From Prevotellaceae bacterium UBA1391 (GTDB taxonomy: Bacteria; Bacteroidota; Bacteroidia; Bacteroidales; Bacteroidaceae): 46,750 bases of DNA. Every line of letters starts with the position of its first letter. Position 1 is the first letter of the stretch. A program made the translations under genes and the position numbers. Under the pieces are notes generated by a model. The model was given only the letters and a program-made list of their open reading frames with translations. It was not told where the DNA came from and did no database searches. The stretch covers positions 2,477 through 49,226 of the forward strand of contig DBQP01000017.1 in NCBI GenBank assembly GCA_002305265.1, in the 5' to 3' direction. Below are positions 7,923-15,911 of the stretch, piece by piece.

Positions 7923-9053
7923 TTAGAGTTTTTTCTTGAAGCAGCGGCGGCGCTTGTGCTGGCGGCGCTCGAAGTAGATCCACTGCTGCTGCACTTTCTG
8001 GTTGTCCTCCAGCTCGACGTTGGTCTCCACCTGCTTGTAGCCTTCGGCAATGTAGATGGGCGCGAGGTCGTAGAAGAAGAGCGCGTTCACGCCCTTGCCC
8101 TGCCATTCGGGCAGCACCGCCACGAGCAGCAGGTCGATCGTGTCGGCATGCTTCCACTTGAGCGCCTTGAGCAGGTGCCACCATCCCGTTGGCCAGAGCC
8201 GTCCTCCCGACTTCTGCAGCGCGCGGGAGAGCGAGGGCGTGGAGATGCCCACCCCGATGAGCTTGCCTGTGCTGTCGGTCACGAGCGACACGAGCTTCGG
8301 GTCGATCAGGGCGAGATACTGCCGCACGTAGCTGTCGATCTGCCGCGGCGTCATCTCCGAGTAGCCGTAGAGGTCCTTGAAGCTCTCGTTGATCACGTGG
8401 AAGATTTCCTGTCCGTAGTGGCGCGCGATGTCGCTGGCCTTCTTATACTTCACGATGCGCAGGTCGTATTTCTCAATCACGACCTCCGAGATGCGGCGCA
8501 GCCGCTCGGGCAATGCCTCCGGCACCTGCATGAGCAGCTCGATCCAGTCCACCGCCTTCTCGTAGCCGAGGGCGTCGAGGTGGGCCGCATAGTAGGGGTA
8601 GTTGTAGATGGTGGCCATCGTGCCCAGCTCCTCGAAGCCTTCGATGAGCATGCCCTCGGCGTCCATGTCGGTGAAGCCCAGCGGGCCCTGCACCTCCTTC
8701 ATGCCGCGTGCGCGGCCCCACTGCTCGACGGCGGCGAGCAGCGCCGCGCTCACCTCGCGGTCGTCCACGAAGTCGATCCAGCCGAAGCGGACGGTCTGCA
8801 GGCCCCACTTCTCGTTGGCGCGGCGGTTGATGATCGCCACCACGCGCCCCACCACCTCGCTGCCGCGGAGCGCCAGAAAGGCCTGGCTCTCGCAGAACTC
8901 GTTGGCCGGGTTCTTCGCCGTCAGCGTGTTCCGGATGTCGGAACGGAGGTCGGGCACGGCAAAGGCGTTTCCACGGTACAGCTGGTAGTTGAATTCGATG
9001 AATCGGTTGAGATCCTTGCTGGTCTCGACCGGCTTGATTGTCAGTTTTTCCAC
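7923..9053 (-). CDS. GNAT-like N-acetyltransferase family protein
   Basis: 376 residues from a GTG start (VEKLTIKPVETSKDLNRF). An ATG at 9101 would add 16 residues without similarity to what I recall of Bacteroidales relatives. Seen: N-terminal 'FIEFNYQLYRGNAFAVPDLRSD', 'RFGWIDFVDDREVSAALL', 'VQGPLGFTDMDAEGMLIEGF', and a C-terminal GNAT-like half with 'LLLVAVLPEWQGKGVNALFF' (the Q/R-x-x-G-x-G/A acetyl-CoA loop) and a basic C-terminus. This is a conserved Bacteroidales protein usually described only as GNAT-like; the substrate is unknown. It has its own promoter at 9221-9228 and lies 18 bp upstream of parE. Confidence 0.8.
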   Translation of the reverse strand: MEKLTIKPVETSKDLNRFIEFNYQLYRGNAFAVPDLRSDIRNTLTAKNPANEFCESQAFLALRGSEVVGRVVAIINRRANEKWGLQTVRFGWIDFVDDREVSAALLAAVEQWGRARGMKEVQGPLGFTDMDAEGMLIEGFEELGTMATIYNYPYYAAHLDALGYEKAVDWIELLMQVPEALPERLRRISEVVIEKYDLRIVKYKKASDIARHYGQEIFHVINESFKDLYGYSEMTPRQIDSYVRQYLALIDPKLVSLVTDSTGKLIGVGISTPSLSRALQKSGGRLWPTGWWHLLKALKWKHADTIDLLLVAVLPEWQGKGVNALFFYDLAPIYIAEGYKQVETNVELEDNQKVQQQWIYFERRQHKRRRCFKKKL

Positions 9054-9118
9054 AGGTCTGATATTGCTGAAATTCCCGCTTCGCCCGGCCGCGTCAAGCA
9101 TGCCGGTCGGTGGAGGCG

Positions 9119-9162
9119 GCGCGCGGACAGGGCTGCCTGCGCGCGCTTGCGATGCCGCCGTC
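9119..9162. repeat. Weak two-unit 22-bp repeat in the GNAT leader
   Basis: GCGCGC words begin at 9119 and 9141, 22 bp apart, with only partial agreement over the rest of the unit. Possibly a decayed member of the spacer-array family. Confidence 0.35.
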
Positions 9163-9220
9163 GACGGCGGGTCGGCGCTGCCCACCGAAGCGAGTTGGTG
9201 GAGTTATGGGATAATTCATG

Positions 9221-9228
9221 CAAAGATA
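9221..9228 (-). promoter_or_regulatory. Promoter -7 box (TATCTTTG) for the GNAT-parE genes
   Basis: The minus strand reads TATCTTTGCATG, a good Bacteroidetes -7 box in AT-rich surroundings. A CTTG (complement of 9251-9254) lies 22 bp upstream in place of the TTTG -33 box. The predicted leader to the GTG start is about 160 nt. Confidence 0.6.
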
Positions 9229-9474
9229 CTGATTTTTTGGGAGAAAACTGCAAGAAGTGGCCGCGTTCAGATTTTTTTAAGATTTCGCCCGCTGTCGGCC
9301 CGCCCTTCGCCCCGCGTGCCTCCAGCGCTCTCTGTCGGCTCCGCCCGTCGGAGCGCGCGCTCCTGCCGCCACCTGCGCCCGTGCCCGCCGTGCCCGCCCG
9401 ATGCGCTTTCGCCGCACGCTTCGGCGCCGTCTGCCGCGCTGCGTCCGTCGTACGCCGCGTTGCCCCGCCGCCCG

Positions 9475-9531
9475 CACGAAGGCCTTCTCGAAGCGCTGCG
9501 AAGGCCTTCGTGCGTCGTTGCGAAGGCCTTC
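9475..9531. repeat. Three GAAGGCCTTC palindromes at exact 22-bp steps
   Basis: The perfect 10-bp palindrome GAAGGCCTTC starts at 9478, 9500 and 9522. Units one and two can pair as CACGAAGGCCTTC (9475-9487) with GAAGGCCTTCGTG (9500-9512), a 13-bp stem. The same core occurs at 21962 and 33873. Confidence 0.9.
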
Positions 9532-9540
9532 GTAATGGAA

Positions 9541-9600
9541 AACGACTGCGTTCGTTTCGGATTTCGAACGCAGTCGTTTGCGCTTTCGAGCGCAGTCGTT
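9541..9600. repeat. AACGACTGCGTTC array with a 14-bp hairpin
   Basis: AACGACTGCGTTCG (9541-9554) and its exact complement CGAACGCAGTCGTT (9565-9578) make a perfect 14-bp stem with a 10-nt loop. A third copy, GAGCGCAGTCGTT, starts at 9588, 22 bp after the second (9566). The same core recurs near 22093 and 30091. As it lies just past the flippase stop codon it may also end that transcript. Confidence 0.88.
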
Positions 9601-9670
9601 TTCTTTTTCGGGTGCGGCCGTTGCCGGCGGCGGGCAAGGGCGTGGGGCGCGGGCGGCGGCTGGGCCGGAC

Positions 9671-11146
9671 TCAGGACTTGCGGCGGAGGTAGCTGAGGGC
9701 CTCGCGGAAGATCTGGGCGCCGGAGAGATAGAGCAGGAGCGCGTAGGTGGCGGCGGCCACGGGGATGCGGATGAGCAGCACGGCCAGGGGGCTGTCGACC
9801 GGCGTCGAGGCCCACCAGGCCAGGGCCATCGAGAGCAGCGCGCAGAGGAGGAAGGGCAGGAGGTCGAGCAGGGCGGCGAGGAGCGGCAGGCGGATTTCGC
9901 GCCAGGCGAAATAGTGCCAGAGGAAAATCCAGAGGATGTGCGTGGCGACGAAGAGGGCGACCATGAGGGGGATGCCGCTGAGCGTGTGGCCGAAGAGGGA
10001 GACGGACCAGTGGAGGGCCTGTACGGCGCAGAGCAGGAGCGTGAGGATGAGGCCCTGGGCCATGATGTTCCACATGTAGACGGCGCTGCGTCCGCGCGAG
10101 ATGAGGAAGTTGAAGTAGAGGGCGGCCACGGGCATGAAGGCGCCGGCCAGGCAGAGCATGCGCATGATGTTGGCGCTGGGCAGCCACTTCGTGCCGACGG
10201 TGACGAGGATGAGCTGCGGGGCCACGAGGGCGAGGCCGAGCATGGCGGGGAAGGCCACGAGGGCGGTGAAGCGCAGCATCTTGCGGAAGGCGCGGCGGAG
10301 CCGCTCGGGGTCGTCGCCCACCTGCACGAACATGGGCTGGCTGACGCCCTGCACGACGCCGGTGACGAGCTGGCTGCCCATCGTGTTCCACTTGTCGGCC
10401 TGGGTGTAGATGCCGACCTCCAGCTTGGTGTAGTAGTAGCCGAGGATGGGCACGAAGATGCTGCGGTTGATGCAGTTGAAGACGTTGGTGAGCACGATCT
10501 TGAAGCTGAAGCCGAACATCTCGCGGATGGGTTGCCAGGAGAATCGGCTCGTGGGGCGGAAGCGGGCGAAGCGCCACGAGAGCAGGGCCACGATGCCGAC
10601 GTAGATGATGCTCTGCGTGACGATGCTCCAGTAGCTCATGCCGCTGAGGGCCATGGCGATGCCCACGAGGCCGCTGCTGAGGAGGGCGACGACGGAGATG
10701 ACGGTCTGCTCCTTCACCTTGAGGCGGCGGAAGAGGATGGCGCGGGGCGTGATGGAGAGGCTGGCTATGACAAAACCGACGAAGGCGTAGCGCGAGAGCC
10801 AGAGGAGCTCGGGCTCGCCGAAAGCCTGCGCGATGAGCGGAGCGGCGAACCAGAGGAGCACGTAGATGGCGAGGCTGACGCCGACGTTGAACCAGAAGAC
10901 GCTGACGAAGTCGAGGCGCGAGGCGTGGCGGCGATTGGTGAGGGCGGAGATGAAGCCGCCCTCCTGGAGCGCGGCGGCGATGTTGGAGAAGATGGCCAGT
11001 TCGCCGGCGAGCCCGTACTCCTCCGGCCGCAGGATATTGGCCAGGACGATGCCGAACACGAGGTTGAGCACCTGCATGGCCCCGTTGTTGAGGAGACCGA
11101 AGGAGAGTCCGCGGACGGTTTTTTCTTTGAGCGTGTCGGTGGGCAT
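9671..11146 (-). CDS. Lipopolysaccharide/capsule flippase (MOP superfamily, WzxC-like)
   Basis: 491 residues, strongly hydrophobic, with about 14 predicted membrane helices. Family role: flipping undecaprenyl-linked oligosaccharide units across the inner membrane. Seen: N-terminal 'KEKTVRGLSFGLLNNGAMQVLNLVFGIVLANILRP' pattern (first helix and 'ILRPEEYG'), 'RPTSRFSW' before the central helices, and 'KIVLTNVFNCINRS' typical of the WzxC/MviN-like polysaccharide transporter group. It lies 27 bp downstream of a membrane acyltransferase, which suggests a role in surface glycan export or modification. No glycosyltransferases are nearby, so the glycan cannot be named. Confidence 0.88.
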   Translation of the reverse strand: MPTDTLKEKTVRGLSFGLLNNGAMQVLNLVFGIVLANILRPEEYGLAGELAIFSNIAAALQEGGFISALTNRRHASRLDFVSVFWFNVGVSLAIYVLLWFAAPLIAQAFGEPELLWLSRYAFVGFVIASLSITPRAILFRRLKVKEQTVISVVALLSSGLVGIAMALSGMSYWSIVTQSIIYVGIVALLSWRFARFRPTSRFSWQPIREMFGFSFKIVLTNVFNCINRSIFVPILGYYYTKLEVGIYTQADKWNTMGSQLVTGVVQGVSQPMFVQVGDDPERLRRAFRKMLRFTALVAFPAMLGLALVAPQLILVTVGTKWLPSANIMRMLCLAGAFMPVAALYFNFLISRGRSAVYMWNIMAQGLILTLLLCAVQALHWSVSLFGHTLSGIPLMVALFVATHILWIFLWHYFAWREIRLPLLAALLDLLPFLLCALLSMALAWWASTPVDSPLAVLLIRIPVAAATYALLLYLSGAQIFREALSYLRRKS

Positions 11147-11173
11147 GTCGGAGGGGGATGGGCGTGGGGAGAA

Positions 11174-12268
11174 TCAGGCGGGGCGGGCCGCGGTGGAGAG
11201 CCGCGGCGCGGTGGGGCGGGGCTTGTCGCCCGTCTTCCTCGCATAGCGTCCGCTGAGCCAGGGCGTGGCCTCGACGATGGGCACGAGGAGCGTGCAGGCG
11301 GTGAGGATGAGGGCGGAGCAGAGGATGAAGTCGTTCCACTTGTCGAGCGTCTCGCCGGCCAGGCGCGTGATGAGGCGGCAGGCGACGAGCAGGGGATAGT
11401 GGGCGACGAAATAGACCATGGAGTGTTGGCCGATGTAGCCGAGCACCGGGATGCGCCGCTGCGGCAGGGCCATGAGCACGCCGGAGAGGCCGCAGAGGGC
11501 GAGGGCGGAGTTGAGGATGGCGCCGAAGGGGCTGTGGTCGTAGTGGTTGAGGCTCATGTCGTAGGAGCCGTGGAGGTGGCGGTTGGAGAAGACGAAACCG
11601 GCGAGCAGCAGCACCGACAGGAGTGTGACGAGGCTGCGCCCGCTGAGGTGGCGCGCGAGGGGCAGGCTGTTGTGCCAGGCCGTGAGGCGGTCGGTGAGCC
11701 AGCGCCAGACGCGGCCGAGAAAGAAGAAGAAGATGCCGAGGAAGACGTTGTCGAGGCTCATCCAGAGCGGGTTGCCCAGTCGGAAAAGCACGTAGCCGAC
11801 GAGGGGAAAGCTGAGGATGATCCAGCGCAGGCCGCGCACTTTCTGCATGAAGTGCATGGCGAGGTAGGCCACGTAGAAGGAGAAGAGGAACCAGAGCGGC
11901 TCGTTGCCTCGCGCGCGGCTCGTGGTCCAGAGATGGTCGAGGCGCAGGTCCTCGAACGACTGTGCGAAGAGTTCGGTGTCGAGCAGCATGAGCCCGAAGT
12001 AGACGATGTTGCCGATGACGGCCCAGGAGAGGTAGGGGATGAGCAGGCGGCGCGTGCGGTCCTTCACGTAGGGCGCTGACTGGCCGGCGACGGTGCGGTT
12101 GAAGTAGCCGGCCTTGAAGAAGAAAAAGGACATGAAGAAGAAGCTCCAGGCCATCATCTTCTCCACCCAGAAGTCGCCGCGCATGCCGCAGAATCCCGCC
12201 ACGTGGAGGGTGAGCATGCGCAGGATGCAGATGCCGCACATGAAGTCGAAGGCATGGTTGCGTTGCAT
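11174..12268 (-). CDS. Membrane acyltransferase (acyltransferase 3 family)
   Basis: 364 residues, about ten hydrophobic helices. Acyltransferase-3 proteins transfer acyl (often O-acetyl) groups to surface sugars or membrane-associated carbohydrates. Seen: N-terminal 'AFDFMCGICILRMLTLHVAGF', where the family's R-x10-H pattern is represented by 'LRMLTLH'; 'FFMSFFFFKAGYF' and 'RRLLIPYLSWAVIG', both characteristic; 'PLWFLFSFYVAYL'. The C-terminal about 20 residues are Pro/Arg/Ala-rich and probably cytoplasmic. It precedes the flippase by 27 bp and the two are likely one operon. Confidence 0.85.
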   Translation of the reverse strand: MQRNHAFDFMCGICILRMLTLHVAGFCGMRGDFWVEKMMAWSFFFMSFFFFKAGYFNRTVAGQSAPYVKDRTRRLLIPYLSWAVIGNIVYFGLMLLDTELFAQSFEDLRLDHLWTTSRARGNEPLWFLFSFYVAYLAMHFMQKVRGLRWIILSFPLVGYVLFRLGNPLWMSLDNVFLGIFFFFLGRVWRWLTDRLTAWHNSLPLARHLSGRSLVTLLSVLLLAGFVFSNRHLHGSYDMSLNHYDHSPFGAILNSALALCGLSGVLMALPQRRIPVLGYIGQHSMVYFVAHYPLLVACRLITRLAGETLDKWNDFILCSALILTACTLLVPIVEATPWLSGRYARKTGDKPRPTAPRLSTAARPA

Positions 12269-12348
12269 GGGTGGAGATTCGGAATGAGAAGAGGGGGAAG
12301 CGGAGGGCCGGCGGTGGGCGCCGGTGGCAGGGCGGAGGGTGTTGCAGG

Positions 12349-12873
12349 TCAGTTGTAGAGCTGGATGCGCCCCGTCGCCTCGGTGTAGGCGATGCGGTAG
12401 CGGTAGAGGCTGCGGGGTTTCTCGTGCAGCCCGTTGCCCGCGTCTTCCACGCGTCCGTCCTGCGCGAGGTTGTAGACGACGCCGCAGTGGGCGCAGACGG
12501 CGGTCGCGTCGTCGCGGAGCGTGAGGCGGCGGTCCACGCGGTCGCAGTTGCGGCAGGCGAGGTCGTAGCAGCGCAGGTTCATGTAGTAGTCGGTGCCGAT
12601 GATCAGTCCGCCGAGGCCGAACATGAAGTCTTTCGACAGCGCGTCCATGGCGTAGCGCTGTTCGGACGCCGGACCGTGCATGACGATGTTGTCGCCGCTC
12701 TGCCGGATGTAGCCGAACTGGCCGGGATTGTTCACCACGGCCATGAGCTCAGGATAGGAGGCCACCATGAATCCCGCCATCACGCGGTATTTCGTGGAGT
12801 AGGTGCTCGTCACGTCGTCGGTGCAGCCGAAGAGCGCGATGGAGGCCAGCAGGAAGAGGAGGAGTCGCTTCAT
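12349..12873 (-). CDS. Putative lipoprotein with two C-x-x-C pairs
   Basis: 174 residues. The signal peptide MKRLLLFLLASIALFGC has a lipobox with Cys17 as lipidation site, so the protein is probably membrane-anchored on the outside of the inner membrane. The C-terminal half carries Cys102 and then 'DLACRNCDRV' (Cys107, Cys110) and 'AVCAHCGVVYNL' (Cys127, Cys130), spaced like a zinc-ribbon or rubredoxin-type knuckle. Some Bacteroidetes relatives are labelled Rieske-like, but the His ligands of a Rieske centre are missing here (both pairs are C-x-x-C). It lies 5 bp after the aldo/keto reductase gene, so the two are cotranscribed. Function unknown. Confidence 0.75.
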   Translation of the reverse strand: MKRLLLFLLASIALFGCTDDVTSTYSTKYRVMAGFMVASYPELMAVVNNPGQFGYIRQSGDNIVMHGPASEQRYAMDALSKDFMFGLGGLIIGTDYYMNLRCYDLACRNCDRVDRRLTLRDDATAVCAHCGVVYNLAQDGRVEDAGNGLHEKPRSLYRYRIAYTEATGRIQLYN

Positions 12874-12878
12874 GAGGG

Positions 12879-13850
12879 TCAGAATGAGATGGAGGGAGCG
12901 GAGACAATCTGCTCGATGGCTGCCAGCTCGTCGTCGCTGAAGTGGAGGTTGGAGAGGGCCTCAAGGTTGCTGTCGAGCTGCCGTACGGAGCTGGTGCCGA
13001 TGATGCAGGACGTGACGCGCTCGTCGTGGAGGGCCCAGGCGAGCGCCATCTGTGCCAGCGTCTGCCCGCGCTGCTCGGCGATGAGCGCCAGCTGGCGGGC
13101 GGCTTCCACGCGTTCCTCCGTCACCTGGGCGGGCTGCAGGAATCCTGTGGAGCGCGCGGCGCGGCTCTGCGGAGGAATGCCTTGGTTGTATTTGCCGCTG
13201 AGCAGGCCTTGCGCGAGGGGCGAGAAGCAGATGATACCGCTGCCTGCGCAGGCGGCCAACTTGAAGTTCTCGGCCTGCGCCTTGCGGTCGAAGAGGCTGT
13301 GGCGGTACTGGCTGAGCAGGCAGGGGACGTGCGCCTGGAGCAGGATGTCGTAAGCCAGCTGTTGCTCGCGGGGCGGATATTTCGAGATGCCGACGTAGAG
13401 CGCCTTGCCTTGGCGGACGAGCTGGATGAGCGCGTCCATCGTCTCCTCGACGGGCGTGACGCCGTCGTAGCGGTGGGAATAGAAGACGTCGAAGTAGTCG
13501 AGGCCGCAACGCCGCAGGCTTTGGTCGCAGGAGGCGATGATGTTCTTGCGCGAGCTGCCGGTGCCGTAGGGGCCCGGCCACATGTCGTGTCCGGCTTTCG
13601 AGGCGATGAAGAGTTCGTCGCGGTGGCCCTGGAGATGCGTGTGGAGAATCTTTCCGAAGTTGCTCTCGGCGCTTCCCGGCGCAGGTCCGTAGTTGTTGGC
13701 GAGGTCGAAGTGGACGATGCCGGCGTCGAAGGCACGCAGGATCATCGCCGTGGCAGTCTGGAAATTGTCGGTGTCGCCGAAGTTGTGCCACAGTCCGAGG
13801 GAGAGTCGGGGCAGCTGGATGCCGCTGCGGCCGCAGTATTTATAGTCCAT
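12879..13850 (-). CDS. Aldo/keto reductase (YghZ / glyceraldehyde-3-phosphate reductase type)
   Basis: 323-residue NADPH-dependent (beta/alpha)8-barrel oxidoreductase, cytoplasmic. Seen: 'MDYKYCGRSGIQLPRLSLGLWHNFGD' N-terminus, catalytic tetrad Asp49 ('HFDLANNYG'), Tyr54, Lys85 ('FIASKAGHDMWPGPYG') and His126 ('DVFYSHRYD'), then 'GIICFSPLAQGLLSGKY' and 'CIIGTSSVRQLDSN'. The 'WPGPYGTGSSRKNI' segment is typical of the YghZ subgroup, whose E. coli member reduces L-glyceraldehyde 3-phosphate and methylglyoxal. The natural substrate here is not known. The following lipoprotein gene starts 5 bp after its stop. Confidence 0.93.
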   Translation of the reverse strand: MDYKYCGRSGIQLPRLSLGLWHNFGDTDNFQTATAMILRAFDAGIVHFDLANNYGPAPGSAESNFGKILHTHLQGHRDELFIASKAGHDMWPGPYGTGSSRKNIIASCDQSLRRCGLDYFDVFYSHRYDGVTPVEETMDALIQLVRQGKALYVGISKYPPREQQLAYDILLQAHVPCLLSQYRHSLFDRKAQAENFKLAACAGSGIICFSPLAQGLLSGKYNQGIPPQSRAARSTGFLQPAQVTEERVEAARQLALIAEQRGQTLAQMALAWALHDERVTSCIIGTSSVRQLDSNLEALSNLHFSDDELAAIEQIVSAPSISF

Positions 13851-13877
13851 GGTGTGGGAAGGGAAAATGTGCGTGGC

Positions 13878-13943
13878 GCGGGGTTGGAACTTGCGATGGG
13901 AAGGCCGAATCTTGCGGGAATGAAGGCCGAATCTTCGGAATCG
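13878..13943. repeat. 22-bp tandem array, core GAAGGCCGAATCTT
   Basis: GAAGGCCGAATCTT starts at 13900 and again at 13922, exactly 22 bp apart. A diverged unit precedes it (13878, sharing CTTGCG). The first half of the core equals the left half of the GAAGGCCTTC palindrome found elsewhere. It lies in the spacer between argH and the aldo/keto reductase. Confidence 0.75.
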
Positions 13944-14033
13944 GTTGACTTGCCTGCTGGAAGATGCAGGCCAAGAGCTCTGTGGATGCGCCGTTGCGGG
14001 GCGCGGGGCGCTGGCCGGCGGGCGTGGCGCTGC

Positions 14034-15380
14034 TCAGTCGTCGCTCGGAGCTTTCAGCTGGGCGATGGCGGATTCGTAGCGCTCGAAGTGGAAGGAGGCC
14101 AGCACGTCGTCCATCAGCGCTGCGATGCGGTCGTTGCAGAGGTTGCCGATGGAGCCTTCGTGGGTGTGCTGGATGTGCTTGTCGGGCGTGAAGTTTCCGG
14201 CTTCGATGTCGAGGCCGACCTTCCGGTATGCGTCGCGGAAGGGCATGCCGTCGCGTGCCAGTCGGTTGACTTCCTCGACGCTGAAGATGGGATCGTAGAT
14301 GGAATTGTCGAGGATGTGCTTATTCACGCGCATCTTGTCGATGATGTAGGTGGTCATGCGCAGGCAGTCCTTGAGCTCGTCGAAGGCGGGCAGGAAGGTT
14401 TCCTTGATGATCTGAAGGTCGCGGAAGTAGCCCGACGGCAGGTTGTTCATGATGAGCGTGATGGTCTGCGGCAGCGCCTGCAGCTTGTTGCAGCGGGCGC
14501 GGGTGAGCTCGAACACGTCGGGGTTTTTCTTGTGCGGCATGATGGAGGAGCCGGTGGTGCAGTCGTCGGGCAGCTTGATGAAGCCGAAGTTCTGGGAGTT
14601 GAAGAGGCATGCGTCGAAGGCGAGCTTGGCCACGGTGCCGGCGATGCTGGCGAGGGAGAAGGCCACGTTGCGCTCGGTCTTGCCTCGGCCCATCTGTGCG
14701 TAGACGACGTTGTAGTCCATGGCGTCGAATCCGAGCAGGTCGGTGGTGAGCTGGCGGCGCAGCGGGAACGAGCTGCCGTAGCCTGCGGCCGAGCCGAGCG
14801 GGTTGCGGTTGGTGATGCGCCAGGCGGCCAGGAGATACTGCATGTCGTCGACGAGGCTCTCGGCGTAGGCGCCGAACCAGAGGCCGAAGCTCGACGGCAT
14901 GGCCACCTGGAGGTGGGTGTAGCCGGGCATGAGCACGTGGGCGTAGCGCTCGCTCTGCGCCAGCAGCGAGCGGAAGAGCTCGTCGACGAGGCCGACGATG
15001 GCGTGCAGCTCGTCGCGGATGTAGAGCTTGAGGTCGACGAGCACTTGGTCGTTGCGGGAGCGTCCGCTATGGATTTTCTTGCCGATGTCGCCGAGGCGTC
15101 GTGTCAGCATGAGCTCCACTTGCGAGTGGACGTCCTCCACGCCTTCCTCGATGACGAATTCGCCGCGCTGCGTCATGCCGTAGATGTCGCGCAGCTCGCG
15201 CAGCAGCTGTGCGAGTTCGTCGGCGCTGAGCAGGCCGATGGTCTGCAGCATCGTGATGTGCGCCATGCTGCCGAGCACGTCGTAGGGTGCGAGATAGAGG
15301 TCCATCTCGCGGTCGCGGCCGATCGTGAAGCGCTCGATCTCGTCGGTCATGTGCACGTTCTTGGTCCAGAGGTTGTTCAT
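14034..15380 (-). CDS. argH: Argininosuccinate lyase
   Basis: Last step of arginine synthesis: argininosuccinate to arginine + fumarate; homotetramer, cytoplasmic. 448 residues from the ATG giving MNNLWTKNVHMTDEIERF. The open frame extends upstream into the next gene's antisense and is not used. Seen: 'HSGRSRNDQVLVDLKLY' (104-120), 'PGYTHLQVAMPSSFG' with the conserved His156, and the fumarase/lyase superfamily signature 'GSSIMPHKKNPD' (277-288). The third gene of a pyrE-SRPBCC-argH minus-strand run, with 29 bp separating it from the SRPBCC gene. Confidence 0.96.
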   Translation of the reverse strand: MNNLWTKNVHMTDEIERFTIGRDREMDLYLAPYDVLGSMAHITMLQTIGLLSADELAQLLRELRDIYGMTQRGEFVIEEGVEDVHSQVELMLTRRLGDIGKKIHSGRSRNDQVLVDLKLYIRDELHAIVGLVDELFRSLLAQSERYAHVLMPGYTHLQVAMPSSFGLWFGAYAESLVDDMQYLLAAWRITNRNPLGSAAGYGSSFPLRRQLTTDLLGFDAMDYNVVYAQMGRGKTERNVAFSLASIAGTVAKLAFDACLFNSQNFGFIKLPDDCTTGSSIMPHKKNPDVFELTRARCNKLQALPQTITLIMNNLPSGYFRDLQIIKETFLPAFDELKDCLRMTTYIIDKMRVNKHILDNSIYDPIFSVEEVNRLARDGMPFRDAYRKVGLDIEAGNFTPDKHIQHTHEGSIGNLCNDRIAALMDDVLASFHFERYESAIAQLKAPSDD

Positions 15381-15409
15381 TGTTCTTCGGATGTCAGGGT
15401 CGTGATCTT

Positions 15410-15886
15410 TCAGGCGCCGTAGGGAATCATGGCGAGCATGTCGGCAATTTTCTCTACGCCTTGTTTGAGCGGCTTGTCCACCATCGCCTTGATGAAGAGG
15501 TTGACTTCGGCGTCGATCGTCAGCTTCATCTTGCAGGAGGTGTCGGACGTGGGCAGCAGCTGTATCCACATCTTCAGCGGGATGGGCGATTGCTCGCTGG
15601 CGAACTTGATGGTCTTGTGCGGCTCGCGCTCGATGATGCGCAGGCTGATGTTGCCGACGGGGGCGGCTTGAACGGTGAGCGTGTCCTCGGTGAGGGTGAG
15701 GCTCTGCAGCTGCTCCATTGCCTTGTCGAGCTGTTCCTCGCTCACGTGCCCTTCGGCGGCTGCCCGGAATTCGGGCGAGGCGAGGCGCTGCTTCATGCCT
15801 TCGAGGTTGCGGAGGTCGGAGAGTTTGGCGAAGACGAGGTCCTGGGGCCAGGCCACGTGCTTGATGCTGGATTCGTATTTTGCCAC
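15410..15886 (-). CDS. SRPBCC-domain protein
   Basis: 158 residues from a GTG start (VAKYESSIKHVAWPQD). No ATG is available nearby and the preceding frame is antisense to pyrE. START/polyketide-cyclase-like fold expected: N-terminal strand 'YESSIKHV', 'VFAKLSDLRNLEGMKQRL', a helical insertion with acidic 'EGHVSEEQLDKAMEQLQ', then strands 'ISLRIIEREPHKTIKFA' and 'KMKLTIDAEVNLFIKAMV', and the long C-terminal helix. Members bind small hydrophobic ligands; the ligand here is unknown. It sits between pyrE and argH, an order I recall as common in Bacteroides, which suggests cotranscription rather than a shared pathway. Confidence 0.85.
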   Translation of the reverse strand: MAKYESSIKHVAWPQDLVFAKLSDLRNLEGMKQRLASPEFRAAAEGHVSEEQLDKAMEQLQSLTLTEDTLTVQAAPVGNISLRIIEREPHKTIKFASEQSPIPLKMWIQLLPTSDTSCKMKLTIDAEVNLFIKAMVDKPLKQGVEKIADMLAMIPYGA

Positions 15887-15911
15887 GGGGGAATGTTTGA
15901 GTGGGTGATGT

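Larger units (their letters stand above)
9054..9670. other. 617-bp spacer with promoter and two repeat arrays
   Basis: No credible gene. From right to left it contains the AACGACTGC array (9541-9600), the GAAGGCCTTC array (9478-9531), about 230 bp of GC-rich sequence with a small hairpin (GCTCCG / CGGAGC near 9341-9356), an AT-rich stretch and the promoter at 9221. Confidence 0.6.

Noticed and set aside
9475..9600. Possible CRISPR array
   Set aside because: Units are contiguous 22-bp repeats with no unique spacers of constant length, only 3-4 units, and no cas genes in the window.
5868..9692. Very long open frame (about 1270 codons) on the plus strand opposite parE and the GNAT gene
   Set aside because: Antisense shadow typical of GC-rich coding DNA; the minus strand carries parE and neighbours with all their motifs. 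The same holds for the long frames opposite or out of frame at 789-2651, 9267-12239, 20080-23976 and 31386-35915.
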